Positions 1 through 12,287 of a stretch of 64,000 bases of DNA are shown piece by piece. A program made the translations under genes and the position numbers. Each line of letters opens with the position of its first letter. The stretch's first letter is position 1. The DNA is from Anthoceros angustus (lineage: Eukaryota > Streptophyta > Anthocerotopsida > Anthocerotales > Anthocerotaceae): the NCBI GenBank assembly GCA_010909165.1, contig MU008159.1, forward strand, positions 1,736,001 through 1,800,000, written 5' to 3'. The notes below the pieces were generated by a model. It was not told the origin of the DNA and searched no databases. It saw only the letters and a program-made list of their open reading frames with translations.

Positions 1-459
1 TTGGCACAGTTGGGGAAAGAGCATGGCCACATTGTCTCCCAAGCGTTACCAAACTTCCAAACTTCCCATCTTCACCTCATCTTCATGTTCATATGAAAGA
101 GAGTTGCCAGGCCTGCAACGGAGAGGTTTTGGACAGGATGTTGGGCAGAAGGGTAAACGGAGGAGGTTTGTTGTTTGTTGTTGTTGCTTTCCGACATGCA
201 TTAAAGGAGGATTTGGTTGGTGCGAAAGGTAGGGGCGGCGAGGCGCATGCTGCCAAAAACGGTATACGCAGGTAGATACATACATATGTAGGCGAAATCC
301 GAAGGAGAGGCGTATTGTAATGTGTAATGAAACAGGCAAACAGGCAGGGTGGCCCCACCGACTGAACGGACTGCAGCCCCTGCCAAACGCCTGGGGCGGC
401 GCGGTGCTGGAGTGATTGAGGCTCCATCTGGGAAGCCGCAAGTGGGCCCGGGGCCGAGC

Positions 460-484
460 CTGGCCAGGCCAGGCCAGGCCAGCC
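460..484. repeat. Short CCAGG tandem repeat
   Basis: Four to five head-to-tail copies of a GGCCA/CCAGG pentamer lie in a GC-rich stretch. It is a microsatellite and nothing suggests a function. Confidence 0.7.
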
Positions 485-955
485 CGGTCCCGTGACCCGT
501 AAGTTGTAACCTGTCCGTCCCCCGTTCTCGATTCCCGACTCTCGACCCGCCGCCCCGCCGCATAAATAATTCCGTTTCCAGCTCCCACCCTTCCACCTTC
601 CACCGTGCGCATCATTCCTTCATTCCCCTTCTCACCCACGGAACGGGGTTCCCGCCAAAGCCAGCGCCCGGGCCCAGGCAATGAGCGCTGAATCCCTGGC
701 GAATCCGGCGAATCTTCACCGCCAGGCCTGGGCAGCGCGAGTCCCTGGGCCCCAGCTTCGGATCAACCCGGGCCTCGCAGGCCCGTTCTTTTGGAGACGC
801 GCGTCTCCATGAAAATGCCTCGTGTGGTTGCACACCAGAGATGGGCCCCCCTTCCCTCCCTCCTCGCCCCTTCGACGGCTCTCGTCGCTTCAAAAACCCG
901 GCGGCGCACAACACACTGCCGTATTCACCCACCGCCGTTTAATGCCAGGCATCAC

Positions 956-1012
956 GGAAAGGTAAAGGCAAAGGGGTGGGTAAAGGCAAAGGCAAAGGCA
1001 AAAGGCCAAGGC
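956..1012. repeat. AAAGGC/AAAGGT hexamer repeat
   Basis: About eight imperfect copies of AAAGGC or AAAGGT in tandem, interrupted once by GGGTGGG. It is a simple repeat upstream of the host gene. Confidence 0.75.
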
Positions 1013-2124
1013 CTTCTGTATGTATACAGGTAATTGTTCCTACATAATACATAATAATAGGCCTCACATGGCAAAAGACACTCACCTTGTTTTACCAATA
1101 CAATGGTAGTAACGTACATAGGCCTGGAGAAATTACGTGCCGGCAAATGCCGTGTAGGTATACGTGACAGGCTAAAGCCTTCTTTCACGTTTTACGAAAA
1201 CCTCTAGAGGGAAAGGAAGGTGGTTGCGGGATCCAGGCATGTTATTCTGGAGAGCCTGTACTGTCGGGGAATTTGGGCACGAATTTTCACCGGCTTTGGA
1301 ATTCTTCAATGTCGGGAAAATACACATGTCAACCACCGAGCCTCACACGAGAAAGGGGTGAAGGGGTGACGGAACGGGACGGGTCGGGACGGAACGGCAT
1401 TGGGTGACAGTGGTGAAATGCAGTGCCGCCAGCAGCCAGCTGGGGAGCGGTACTGTTTGTGGTGCGCGCCGTTCCGAGGTTCCTCTCGCTTGGCAGTTGG
1501 AGCATTAATATTCCGGCCCCGCCCCTTCCGATTAACTATTTCTTTTCCCTGCCTTCCTTAAACCGCCTTCACGCCCGGCCTCCCGCTTCATTGCTTCATT
1601 GCTGGCCTCTGATTCTCTGCTCCCGGCTGTGGCAACTTGGTAAGGCCTCGCAGGCCAATTTGCTGCTGCCGTGTTTGCTCCGCGCGTCTGCATCTCGCGT
1701 CTCTGTGCTGCTGCTGCTCTGCGGCCTGGAAGGCGTCAATTGATCGCGGCTTGGTGCGATTGTGTGTTGAATTGGCCGCGGCAGTGGGGGGGTAAGGTGG
1801 TCCAGGAGCTCAGCAGCTTGGCTCGGTAGGTGGTGAGGCTGCCCGGGGGGGAGAGTGACGGCGGTACGAATGGAGCTTCAATTTCCCGGGACCGAGAAGG
1901 CCCGGGTTTTGTGGAGGAGCTTGGTGATGAGGATTGCCAGGTTCACTCCTTGACGCGTGCGGTCCCGACAAGACAGATTTCCTTTGTGCTCTTGCTGTTC
2001 CTTCCTCAGGATAGAGTATCTCTAGGGCTGTTGCAAGGGCAAGAGCGGGCACGGCCCTTTTGCTGCTGCTGCGCCTGCTCCTGCTCCTGGTGCTTCTGCC
2101 GCACCTGTCACTCTGGGCTGTGAG

Positions 2125-2737
2125 ATGTCGAGTGAGGGCTCCCAGCCGCGTACGGAGAAGGATGTTTCCTACTCCTACATTCTCATGGTGAGCTCATTTT
2201 GTTGCGGGCCCGGGGGAAATCGATGAGGTGTGTTGAATTGTTGCTTCTTGCGGGAGTCGGGGCTTTTTTCTGCTACCATCTGATTTGTATCTGCTTCCTG
2301 AATTTCAGGTGCAACATCTGATTGAGAGGTGTTTGAAGCTCTACATGGACCGTGATGACTGTGTGGACGCGCTGGAGAAGTATGCTCATGTGAAGCCTGT
2401 CATAACTTTGACTGGTGCGTCACGTATCTCAGCTTGGACCTCTGTCCGTGTTTACATATCCGCGTTGCATCAATTGCACGCCTCATCATGTCTGTCAGCT
2501 CAATGCCGGGCTGCTTGTTTGTTTCCAGTTCTTAGGCTTGCTGCTTAAGTTTGATCGTTTGGCTCGCTATCAGTTTGGAAGGAGCTGGAGAAGGAGAACA
2601 AAGATTTCTTCTTGGCCTACTCGCAGCAACTTGCCGACACCGAGGCCAGAGCCTTCAACCAAGCGCTTGAGGAAGCAACCTCCAAGCTCTGTCAACAGAA
2701 GCTCGACGAGTGTGCAGAGATTCTCAAGGACCTGTGA
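2125..2737 (+). CDS. Plant-specific TIGR01589/PF09713 domain protein, three exons
   Basis: Exons are 2125-2187, 2309-2414 and 2574-2737. Both introns (2188-2308 and 2415-2573) have GT...AG ends, and splicing gives an open frame of 110 residues. The N-terminal half (VSYSYILMVQHLIERCL, then a CVDAL..YAHVKPVIT block and VWKELEKEN) matches what I remember of the short plant-only domain called A_thal_3526. That family is small, begins near the N-terminus and has no known function. The C-terminal third is helical and charged and ends at TGA 2735-2737. The first intron falls just before the VQHLIE core and the second splits the valine codon of VWKELE. ATG 2125 is chosen because it is the first in-frame ATG before the conserved block. 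This is the only clean host gene in the window and the best evidence for a plant genome. Confidence 0.88.
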
Positions 2738-3202
2738 CATCAGTGCTCAAGCCCGATGTCGACGCTGCTTCCGTTGTGTCTGTACCTGTATCCCGGAGGA
2801 GCATTCTAGCTGTTTCCAGACACGCATCTGTATGTGACCTGGATATAAGGTGTCGGTTGGTTTCCCTCACTTCGTCAAGCAGAGTCCCATGGAGTAGTTG
2901 TGGGGGTGAGCTACATTGTCACGGCACCTTCCGATGAGGGCCAGCGGTGTTACCCATACGCAGAGTATAGAGGAATCTTATTGAGCGGTCCTGGATCTGA
3001 TGGAACCTTGTCTGGCCATGTCTTTGTCGACACGGGGGTGGGAATATCTCTGCCTGTCCACCGTATCTCGCCAAGTTGCTCTTGGACAGAACATATCAAG
3101 TCTGCGGCCACTTACACTGTCATGTCGTCCCGTTCTGTCCAAGACCACTAGCGGTCCACAAAATGTCAAACCAAGTTAGCCAACGTATCTACAACTCTAG
3201 CC

Positions 3203-3208
3203 AATAAA
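3203..3208 (+). terminator. AATAAA polyadenylation signal of the PF09713-type gene
   Basis: A canonical AATAAA lies 466 bp past the stop codon, with no other coding signal in between, so 2738 to about 3225 is the probable 3' UTR. The use of this signal is inferred from sequence and position only. Confidence 0.5.
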
Positions 3209-3225
3209 ACTGTTTGGTGTACAGA

Positions 3226-3699
3226 ATCCAGATGGTGAAAACATCAGGCAACAGGTCGCATGCGCTCCCATACGCTTGGAACTATGTACGTATGTATCAT
3301 GTGTGAAATATTTGAAAGTAAGAAACGAAGTAATATGCAGTTTCATTTTGCATGAGATCATAAAGTGTGGGCAAAATGAGATATGCATAGTGAATCAAGT
3401 ATACTGTTGCGCACGCATTTGTCTTTCTATTCTTGGTTATGCATCTTTGTATGAGCTTTGTTTCCTCCTCTGCATCCATTTTTTCTTTCGCTTGAATTTC
3501 CAAGTTAATCATTCATTTCTTCATTGGGATATCGTGTTCTGCCTTGATATTGAAATATGCAACCAAGTTGTGCATATACAACGTAGTAAATTAGGTCCTA
3601 GTGACCTCTAAGAGAGGGCATCTCCAAAATCTGATGTGCAGCAGAAGAACTAGGGACCTAGGGACCTACGTATATAGTGCCGCAGAATCATGCAAGCAA
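3226..3699. other. AT-rich intergenic stretch, no gene seen
   Basis: Short ORFs on both strands show no recognisable motif. The end of the stretch (about 3690-3790) shares GTTGGTAAGGATCTTTTGGC and a neighbouring AAAGTTTG/GGTTTC block with 44340-44460, where part of the match is inverted. It may therefore be the rearranged edge of a repeat. Confidence 0.45.
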
Positions 3700-4990
3700 A
3701 GTGCATGTTGGTAAGGATCTTTTGGCATATAGTGTGGAACGCAAAAGTTTGAGCCTCCCTACCATTATGGTGAAATTTGGTTTCATCTGGATTCGATTTT
3801 GATCCAAGATGAACTATAGCTCCATCGGCGGCACTTCAGCCCCCGCGTCGGGAGGCTAGGTACTCCCCATCAAGTCCCTCAACGCTTACGTGTCTGGTAT
3901 CTTCATACTTTGATGCCACATTTAGGACCAGCTTCAAGCGGTACTAATGCCTCAAAGAGTTCCACACTATCGTCTTCCAGGGTCACCTCTTGCACCATCC
4001 TCCATTGTACGCGCGGCTCATTGCTGCAGTCACCGACTCCTCCAGCTAACTTGAAGAACCTCTGTGAGGCAGCTTACAACTCACATCTTCATCCTCCTCC
4101 TTCGAAATCCTCCTTAGGTCGGCTCGGTTGTTAGACACACCCAAGAGGTTGAGGTATAGTGTTGCTCTTGACCCAAACACTTTGAATAGGCTATTAGCTT
4201 GTGGGGTTCTCATGATCCTTGCCATGCAGCTGCAGAGGGATGCGGACAATCCCTTCATCAGTGTTGCTCCAACTTCTCCAGCCCTATCGATAGTACATTG
4301 TCTCCATCCACAAATCCACCATGACTCGAGTTTGTGCTAAAGCGTCCACTATGCCCAAAGAAGACATCAAATGTGCGCGGTGACCAAGCAATATACCTCG
4401 ACAAAGGTAAAGTTAGCTGTTCTTGGTTTGAATGAAACCTTCAGCATGTACCTCGTCACCCTCAACACATGCTCAGTGGTCCCAGCTATGGTTTGATATC
4501 CTCCACTTGGTATACTTCAACCTGTCTTGGTGGAGATCCGATGCTTCCTTCACTCTTATTCTAACGATGATTGGCTGTGCTCCCGTGTCAATCAACACCC
4601 TCCTTGGCGCGAATCCATTGATTTCAATGTGTCTCTTCCGATTGTTGACCAAAGCCACCCCCACTTGTGCAGCATTCCGCTTCTCCACAGAGATGCTTGG
4701 CTTGGAGGTCAGCAATGACATCATTGCTACCTGCTGTGGCACATCATGGACACTTGCTTTGTGTTCAAGGGTTGTCGACATCTGCCGAGTCAAACCCCTG
4801 ACTTCCTTTACGCTCAGCCCCATGTCTTGTAGGCTGAAACATGGCATCTCCAGAAGCCTTTGCACCATCGTCTCCATCAGCAGTCTGCGCATGGGTTTCT
4901 CCACATCGCCCACTTCGGACTTTGATGTTGCTCCCACAGTTGCTCATGTTGGCAATGGCTCAAACGACTTTGGCATCTTGTCATAGGTTC
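3700..4990 (-). pseudogene. Ty3/gypsy retrotransposon fragment: protease and protease-RT linker
   Basis: The open part is 4937-4473 on the minus strand (154 codons). Near its end RRVLIDTGAQPIIV carries the DTG/A active-site triad of a retroviral-type aspartic protease, D117-T-G in that ORF. The preceding segment (IEINGFAPRR) is the usual strand before the catalytic Asp. Further along the minus strand, about 4470-3830, pieces such as VLNVASKYEDTRHVSVEGL look like the linker before RT, but the frame is broken several times. No gag, RT or LTR is attached, so it is a truncated relic. Its style resembles the protease part of the large element at 55.4-58.2 kb. Confidence 0.65.
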
Positions 4991-5560
4991 GAGAAGAGGA
5001 TCCCGAAGCTTCCTTACGCGTCTTTTGCATTGCAACTGTCAAGACGTCCTCTTAACAACTTTAATATTCATTGCGACGGAATAAACAACGCCGGTTCTGA
5101 GAAAGTTGCCTCCGCTTGGTAGTTTTTGTCCAATCACTAATTCACATAAAACACGGCACTTCAAAAGCACCCGCCCCTGTGCTTGGCAATCCATCAGAGT
5201 GGGAAGTAACTTTTGTGTCCAAATCGTTTGAAATGATGGTGACAAGGCGCAGGAATGCTGGCGCCCAAGCGGAAATCCTTAGTTCTAATTAGGCTATCTC
5301 CGTTCCGATGTAATCAAAATAGGCCTAACGCCAAACACATAACAACTTAGTACTGGAAGATGCCGGCAACTCCAAAGACAGCAAACCTGAGACATACAAT
5401 CCATAGTAACATGAAAGTGTTTTGGCCAATATGGAGTTCGGATCCGGGGATCAGATTTAGCTGCCGTACAGTCTGCCACCTATCGGAACCAAGATCATAT
5501 TTCTAAGGCGTTCTTCATTTGGGTCTCCGAAAGTGTCAACATCCATCATCACCTGGTGTG
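4991..5560. other. Unassigned stretch
   Basis: Only short ORFs without motifs. No RNA gene, splice pattern or repeat partner was noticed in the window. Confidence 0.4.
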
Positions 5561-5725
5561 GACAAGGAAAGAACTATAGACTCCCCTTTAGGAAGGTAAT
5601 AAGCGTGTTTTTTTTGTTTTCTTTAGTGTGTGGCGGGGAAAATAAGGCGGAAAAAGGGGAAATAAGGACGAATGGGCTGGATTACGACATACAAGAAGGG
5701 CTGAAGGAAGGGACGGGACAACGCT
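5561..5725 (+). repeat. LTR-like segment, inverted partner at 24840-24960
   Basis: Read on the plus strand, CTATAGACTNCCC, a purine-rich GGNAATAAG block, a poly-T/TTTTC run and AAAATAAGGCGGAAA follow in the same order as on the minus strand of 24960-24840. In both places an unusual first ORF with a shared motif follows downstream. This makes it the probable start (U3) of an LTR retroelement family present here in two opposite orientations. The exact LTR ends were not found. Confidence 0.45.
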
Positions 5726-5989
5726 GAACTCCAAAGTAAGGTACAGGACTAGGAGTAAACTCGAGCGGACTACAAAATCCGCAAAGCCATGAATCAAGGG
5801 AGAAGGAGCGAGCCGAATCGGCAAGCCGGGACACGTGGGCCGGTCTTGAGTAGAAGAGCGATGACACGGACTAGGACCGCAGAGTTGTCAGCGACCATTA
5901 TAGGCAGTTAACCACAACCCAAGGACATGCGCCAAGAAGGTGGCGGGCGTGAAGTTGCAATACGATGTAGACTGGCCGATTATTACAGG

Positions 5990-6560
5990 CGTAAAGGACG
6001 CCTTCCTGCATCACTGATGCGCCAACGGTCTTTGGCCGAGAGAAGACCATTTTTCAGTTGACTTCTCAGCTTCTCGGTCGCCGCGCTTAGACACCCCGCT
6101 TTACGCTTTCCTAATGTTCGAAACGCGGCGTGTGACCTGCCTTCTTGCGGTGTGTCGATCCCTCCGGAGCTCAGGAGCCTCGCGGAGAGTATCATAGCCC
6201 TCCATACCTCAGCGGCAGAGCGAGTGGCGCGTGAACATGGGACCCAGAAGGCAAAGTCAGAGCCACGGCGCTGGTGGAGAAAAGACATTGTGACAAGGCG
6301 CTACCGGATTTTGGCCATGGCTTGTCAAGCGAGAGTCAGGCAGAGGTGGACTCGACATCTTTCAGCGGTATGGACTTTCTACAAGATGGCGCTTAGTCCT
6401 GAATCGCCCGAAGATGTTACAAGTAACAACCGTGCGCTCCAAGAGCTTATGGGAGGACCGAGGAGGTGGATGGTGGAGATCCTTCGAAATCACAGAGGAG
6501 GTAGGGGGCGTGGCTGGCCGGGCTACTCACGGAGGCGAGCATGGAGGTGAAGCCTTGCAG
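5990..6560 (+). pseudogene. Broken first ORF of an LTR element, relative of the ORF at 24.2 kb
   Basis: The longest open piece is 6152-6550, Arg-rich, 132 codons. Its segment at about 6238-6325, GTQK...W...IVTR...RILAMA, aligns with GTQK...PW..VERNIVTRAIRLWAMA encoded on the minus strand at 24325-24233. The shared motif and the shared LTR-like DNA in front of each show one element family in opposite orientations. I do not recognise the domain. It is a candidate gag-like or accessory ORF of a Ty3-type element. The frame is lost after about 6550. Confidence 0.4.
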
Positions 6561-8503
6561 GACTAGGACACACCCGGTCCAAGGGCGCACCTGTGAGGAA
6601 GAAGGCTCATGAGGCATCCGGGATGCCATGCGGACCCCCTCCCCACCAAGGAAGTATGGGAAGAGATTCTTGCCTCCCTCCTCTTGGTTCTTCCAATGAG
6701 CAGAAGCCTGGTTGCTACGACGGAATGGAGTCTTCGCAGAGCACCAGCCTCCGAGGCTCGCCCGAACCAGGCCACGAAGCCCGACGGACTAGGAAATCAA
6801 GACAATGAAACAAGTCTGCACAAGGGTCATCTACTTCAACCAAATTGAGCTCAATCGGCACCGTTTCTACATTTTCCAAATCCGCCTTTCACCACCAAAG
6901 TCATCACCTTCAACTTTTGCAAAACAGAAAACGCGGAGCCTCGTTGTTCATGGTGTAGTGTGCCGTTTTCATCCCATATCGTCAATGCCAATTGGTCTTC
7001 AATCGGCCGGTCGTCCTGGGGTCTGCGGAGTCCTTCATTCGACCCTTCTTTCCAAGCAAGCTATACACTTGCATTTTTCCCACACGTTGCCTCATATGTA
7101 AGATCTCCTTTGCCCAAAACTTGCCAAGGCCCAGCTGAAACTTATCTCTGTTATTTCTTCGAACTTCGTCCCGGCAGCCGCCCATCGTCACTCGTTGTGA
7201 CATATACATTGAGTATCGCGCGCTCTTTGTCAATGGCCAACGCCTTTTCCGTTGAATCGGCCACCAAAAATGACCACGATCCTGCGCGCCAATCAATCGT
7301 CTTCGTTGGAGAACATGTTCACCAACATGCCTAATAAACAGTGTTTCGATATGGCGTCGACCATCTTATCACCGCAGGAAATCACCTTTTCACCATAGCT
7401 CCATGTCGGATAACTCTTGGGAGCACTGTTTGATGTCTTTGCTACAAAAGAGGAGCTTTTCCGCACCGGGACTCTGTCTTCACCTTCCCATCACAATATT
7501 CTCATTTCCAAGACCACCGCTTTATTTGGTCCGATGGGAGAAGTGCGAACTCGTGAAAGCGTGCAGAACAGACAATGTGACGACGGTTAAGCGAAAGCAA
7601 GCTAGACCTAACTACAATGGCAACAGGCCGGTCATCGATCCTCCTCGTCCAGGCTCCAATGCTCGGAAGGGCATGGAGAGCATTCAAGGAGTCCCGAGAA
7701 GACGAGAAGGGTGAGGAGATGTTGATAGTGTGACCTGAAGGTCATCCAAGGAAACTGCACTGAAAGATATGGATACCGATGTTGGCAACAGGAAGAAGAT
7801 TAACCTTATCGAGCATGCCTTCTGAAGGCTGGCGAAGCCACCTTATTTAGAAGTCGCCAAACAAGCTTTTCCCAAACATACCAAGGCCAAGGAATTGGCT
7901 TAAGTTTCAAACAATTTTTGCGAAAAGTATAGGATTTGAGGGTACGCTGTCACCGGGCGATATCACGATCAATAGTCAAGATTGAGTAACCAACACCTGG
8001 CGACTTCCTTCTTGTTTGTTTCCGTAGGCTGGGCGAGGGGAGTCGCTGGCCGACCGGCGACTCCCCTCGCCACCGGCTCATCAGGAGGGCGCATGACCTG
8101 CAGCTGCGCGTGACCGGCCAAGACATTGGGCCACCACCCCAGCGCACTCCACTGCTCAATTAGTTGTTTCGACCACACCGCTACATTGCAACCGGAGACA
8201 TTGAGGTTGAAGCTCGCCAAAACCATTCAAGATTTTGTTTATAAGCGCGCGAATCGGGAAACGGATGGAAGAAGAGCGAAAACAAATGGCCGATAAGGAC
8301 ATGGATGCGGGAGGCCAGGCCAGTCTGTGTTCGAACAAAGTGGCATGCATCGTGGCATCGAGACATTTTGGATATGAAAGGATTTTTGCCACCGAGGAGG
8401 TATACTCTTCTTTCCCCGCGACCTCTCGAGGTTTACTGCCAGCATGAGAATGACAAGGCTTTCGTTGAAGAAGAATTGAAAGAGATCATCGCTCTTTCGA
8501 GAA
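6561..8503. other. Unassigned stretch, probable decayed retroelement body
   Basis: Several ORFs of 60-124 codons occur on both strands (for example + 6960-7334 and + 7403-7714), but none has a recognisable motif and they overlap each other. The position between the ORF at 6.2 kb and the Ty3 integrase fragments at 8.5 kb suggests retroelement sequence. No RNA gene or LTR is visible. Confidence 0.35.
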
Positions 8504-9889
8504 GACCACAAATATGTGTTCGGAATTCGATGCATGGGGTGGATGGGGTGATTCAAGCGGGGAGGCTTTGAGGTCGGGCGAGAAAGGAGTCATACAAACC
8601 ACGGTATGGGAGAAGCCAACATCCTTTTAGGTTGTATAACGGCCGATCTTTAAGATGGGGCTGTATTTGCTGGAACGGAGGTACCTTCAACAAAGTGAGA
8701 CGGAGGTGGTAATAAAAGGGATGCAAGGGTCAAGGTGGACATTATCAGTCACCACCAAGAAAATCTTGAGGCTGGGTAATCGTACCCACCATGTATGGGG
8801 AAACACACCAATTTGTGAAGAGATGTGATGCTTGTCACCGGATCGGGAAGTCTCCCCACAACACAATGGCCGCTGGTGCCCATACTAGCACTAGCGCCTT
8901 TTGAGAAGTGATCATCGTCAGCCCATATAATTTCACGACAAGGCACACACAAAAGCGGTACATCTTGGTGGCAACGGACTCGCACAGTGGGTGGAGGTCT
9001 AGACCAGGACTCGACGGCACGGTGGCCAAATTCCTCACGAAACATCATCACAAGGTACGGGTGTCCATTGCGTTTGTAAGTGATAGGGGAACTCATTTCC
9101 TCAATGATGTGATAGCCGCAATGACGGACTATTTTGGCATCACACATCGCAAAACGCCCCTATAACCCAAAGGCCAACGGATTGACGAGAAGACCACCAG
9201 ATGTGTTAGGATAATTCGATGCATGGGGTGGATGGGGTGATTCAAGCGGGGAGGCTTTGAGGTCGTGGTGCAGAAAGGAGTCATACAAACCCTGGTATGG
9301 GAGAAAACCAACATCCTTTTAGGTTGTATAACGGCTGCATCTTTAAGATGGGGCCAGACGGCGTGGAACGGAGGTACCTTCAACAGGCGGAGACGGAGGT
9401 GGTAATAAAAGGGATGCACGAAGGGCTCAAGGTGGACATTATGCGGACAGTCACCACCAAGAAAATCTTAGAGGCTGGGTACTGGTGGCCCACCATGTAT
9501 GGGGAAACACACCAATTTGTGAAGAGATGTGATGCTTGTCAGCGGATCGGGAAGCCGACTCCCACAACACAATGGCCGTTGGTGCCCATACTGGCACTAG
9601 CGCCTTTTGAGAAGTGGGGCATCGACTTCGTCGGGCCTATACAGCCCATGACAAGGCACACACAAAAGCGGTACATCTTGGTGGCAACGGACCATCGCAC
9701 CGAGTGGGTGGAGTAGTCGCACTAGGGCCGGACTTGCAACACGGTTGGCCAAATTCCTCTCTGAAACATCATCACAAGGCACGGGTGTCCATTGGCTGGT
9801 GTTTATAGGACTCATTTCCTCAATGATGTGATAGGCAATGACGGACTATTTTGGCATCACATCGCAAAAGCACTATAACCCAACGGATT
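8504..9889 (+). repeat. Tandem duplication of about 692 bp within Ty3 integrase DNA
   Basis: The stretch starting at 8504 (GACCACAAATATGTGTT..., then TTCGATGCATGGGGTGGATG) recurs from 9196 in the same orientation and order. The offset is 692 bp and the copies are adjacent. They differ by many small indels and a few substitutions. Both carry the same integrase zinc-binding and core-domain region, so the duplication happened after the element inserted or during a rearrangement. Confidence 0.75.
8600..9195 (+). pseudogene. Ty3/gypsy integrase fragment, degenerate copy 1
   Basis: Pieces in different frames match copy 2 downstream. They include TTQWPLVPILALAPFEK, the ...HTQKRYILVATD block of the integrase core, and SDRGTHFLNDVIAAMTDYFGIT with the second catalytic Asp (SDRGTHF). 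Stops and frameshifts interrupt it throughout. It is the first half of the 692-bp duplication and has no RT attached. Confidence 0.6.
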
Positions 9890-10270
9890 GTGGAAGACCA
9901 CGGCTTATCTGCCGCATCCTGAATAAGCTTACGGTCAATTATGCGCACGACTGGGATACAAAGCTACCATCAGCGCTATGGGCCTTCAGGATGGCAGAGA
10001 AGGTAACTACACAGAGAACTCCGTATTACCTAGCCTATGGGCACTTGCCCATTATGCCGGTAGAGTTTGAGGTGCCAACACTCCGCGTCATGATGGAGAG
10101 ACGCTTAACGGATGAGGAGAGCCAACTGGAACGCTTGCTAGGGTTTGTTCAGCATACGGAGGGTCGAGAAGAGGCGCAAAGCAGAGAATGCAACCTGCAT
10201 GTAATCACAAGTTGTGGCAACGCAAGGCTCCACCAAGAGTATGTGAAGGAAGGAGTTTGGCCTTCTTTAT
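9196..10270 (+). pseudogene. Ty3/gypsy integrase fragment, better preserved copy 2
   Basis: An open stretch at 9297-9716 encodes the H2C2 zinc-binding region (ending in ...GYWWPTMYGETHQFVKRCDACQRIGK) and the start of the integrase core with WGIDFVGPI, where the Asp is the first catalytic residue. After a frame break, 9838-10272 encodes MTDYFGIT..., an NKLTVNYAHDWDTKLPSALWAFR block and the TPYYLAYGHLPIMPVE stretch that follows the catalytic Glu region. The order is that of a Ty3 integrase. It ends at about 10.27 kb without a chromodomain or 3' LTR that I can see. Confidence 0.7.
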
Positions 10271-12287
10271 GACATGGTGGTAGTGTATTCAAGTTTATAC
10301 ATCGAGGATGCTTGTGTATTTTGTCCCGTTGTTTATGTTGTTCTTTGCCTGTGCGTGATTGTTTATCTTTCTTAGGGAAAGACCTCAAGATGTTATCTGA
10401 TTTGTATGTCCCTAGTGCTTTTGTTTCTATTTGATTTCTCGTTGCTGTAGTTCAGCGTTCGTTGCTGATCTTGCTTGCTGTTACGGCAGCGTCGATGGTG
10501 TTACTTCCTCTCATGTAAACGACCAGCCGTAACTGTCTTCGCCTGGTGCTTTCGAGCTTCTGTGGTTGGCTAGGCTTACTTTTGTTCAGCCCTGTTGCAT
10601 GTGTGATACTTGTGTTCTTTCTCTTCTGCAAAATCTCGTATTGCTTGATTGTTTGTTTGTTGGAAGTGTCCCCTTTATCTGTCGCTCGTTGTCGTGGTTC
10701 CATGGTTTGGTATCAGTTCTTTTGTCTTGCCCGTCTTCTTGTCTCTATCACACGATCGCTTTTGTTATTTAGGTTTCGATCGTTTTGTTCGTAATTTTGT
10801 TTCGCTGGTTTAAAATGTCGCTTAAAAGCGCTTATGCAACTGCTCAAGTCTTTGTTCTGACAGCTTTCGCTTTGCTCGTGTTGTAACCCTCTCCTACCGT
10901 GTTTTGATGCGCAAGTTTTCGCTTTGAAGTGGCGGTCATAGATCGGGACCACTTTGGTAAGTCATCAAATGTCTTTTGTGTCAATCGGTTTCTCGCTTTA
11001 CATATGTTGTTGGAAAATGTATGTTATCTTCTCTTAGCTTTCATTGTTTATAATGTTGAGCGATTTTGTTCTTAATTGTCTTCTATTCCTTTTTGAAACG
11101 CAGGAGTAATCGGTGCAAGAGGTTGTTGGACGTAAGAAAGGTTGGTTACCTTTTTGTCGTGCGTTTACATTTGTCCGTCATGGTTCTCAGATCGTTTGTT
11201 TTGTTGTGTCACCGCAAAATCTTGCCTTCTCGTTCTTTCTCGGAGAGCGTCGCTTGTGTGATCTTACTCTCCCGCTTTTGATGCGTCAAGGTTTGATGTA
11301 GCGGACACATTTGGGACCTTGTTTGGTACGTCGAAACGCCTTTTGTTGTTACTCGCTTTACGTAATGTTGCGTTAAAATGCTATCATTATCTTGCTTTCA
11401 ATACCTTGCATTGTTCTTTATGTTGAGCACTTTTTAATTGTTTTGTATTTTTATTCCAGAAGTACCAAGATTTTTAATGTAAGAGAGTGTTGGTAAACAT
11501 GCGGCAAACCGTGACTTGAGTTACATTTGTCCTGGTTTATTTTTTCAGCTGCCGCATGACCACCATAATTGATCGTTTGTTCTTTTGTATTTGCAAAACG
11601 TGTTCCTCTTTCTTATTGGTTTTGGCCTTGGTGCAGACAAGCTTTTTTCTGGACAAGCTTTGTTCTGGACGGTTGAAGTTTTGTTTATGTTGTTATCCTT
11701 GATATGGTATGATTACTGTATGTATTGACCTGATGGTCTTTATCATTTTCGTCATTGTTTGGTTGCTGCTGTGGTAAGAGTTTGCTTTGGTACCACTTAT
11801 AAGTTATTTAATTCTATGTGTGTAGGCTTTATTGTTCATCGTGTGAAGGGTTGGCTCCAACGCTCGATTCGTCGTCTGAATCGTGATAACCTCTTCTTGC
11901 TTGATTAGTCACTATTGAATGTTCAGATGCTTGTCTTTTGTGTATCTCTTGGGCCACGCTTTTTTTGTGTTTCTTATTATTTGGCAAATAGGTCTAATTA
12001 CGTGAAATATGTGGTATTTTTTTGGGAAAGGAGTGCTCTTCTCTCACTAACATAAAGTGGAAAGGATCACTAAATTTAACAATGTGTAGATTCAATGAAT
12101 GTTCGCTCCATGTCCCCACACCCCTCTCTTTGTCTTGGATTGTTTATAATCATCTGTTAGACCCTTGAGAAGTTCGCTTTTTGGAAGTTCGAACACCACG
12201 TAAGTGTTTTTTTTTTTGATTTTGTTTTGTCAAGTTCTCCTTTAGGATGGTTGGTTTTGTCCACTCTAATTCTTTTTGGCTTTGCAG
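10271..12287 (+). other. T-rich, intron-like DNA with diverged tandem repeats
   Basis: Strongly T-rich on the plus strand, with donor-like GGTAAGTC (about 10957) and GGTACGTCG (about 11325) and acceptor-like AACGCAG (about 11103) and TTCCAG (about 11460). Two diverged units of about 360 bp (roughly 10740-11110 and 11111-11475) share the order GTTTTGATGCG, GGGACC, donor, TCGCTTTAC, TGTTGAGC, acceptor. No recognisable protein is encoded. It looks like introns and tiny exons of a large decayed gene continuing into 12.3-15.4 kb. Confidence 0.4.

Larger units (their letters stand above)
1..2124 (+). promoter_or_regulatory. Upstream region and probable 5' UTR of the PF09713-type gene
   Basis: No protein-coding gene is recognised here. 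The ORFs that occur are low-complexity or overlap on both strands. The stretch just before the start codon (about 1600-2120) is pyrimidine-rich with many CTG/CTC runs, as in a plant 5' UTR. A splice donor-like CTTGGTAAGG near 1634-1643 and an acceptor-like TTCCTTCCTCAG ending near 2010 would allow a 5' UTR intron, but this is inference. No confident TATA box was found. Two simple tandem repeats in the region are listed separately. Confidence 0.4.
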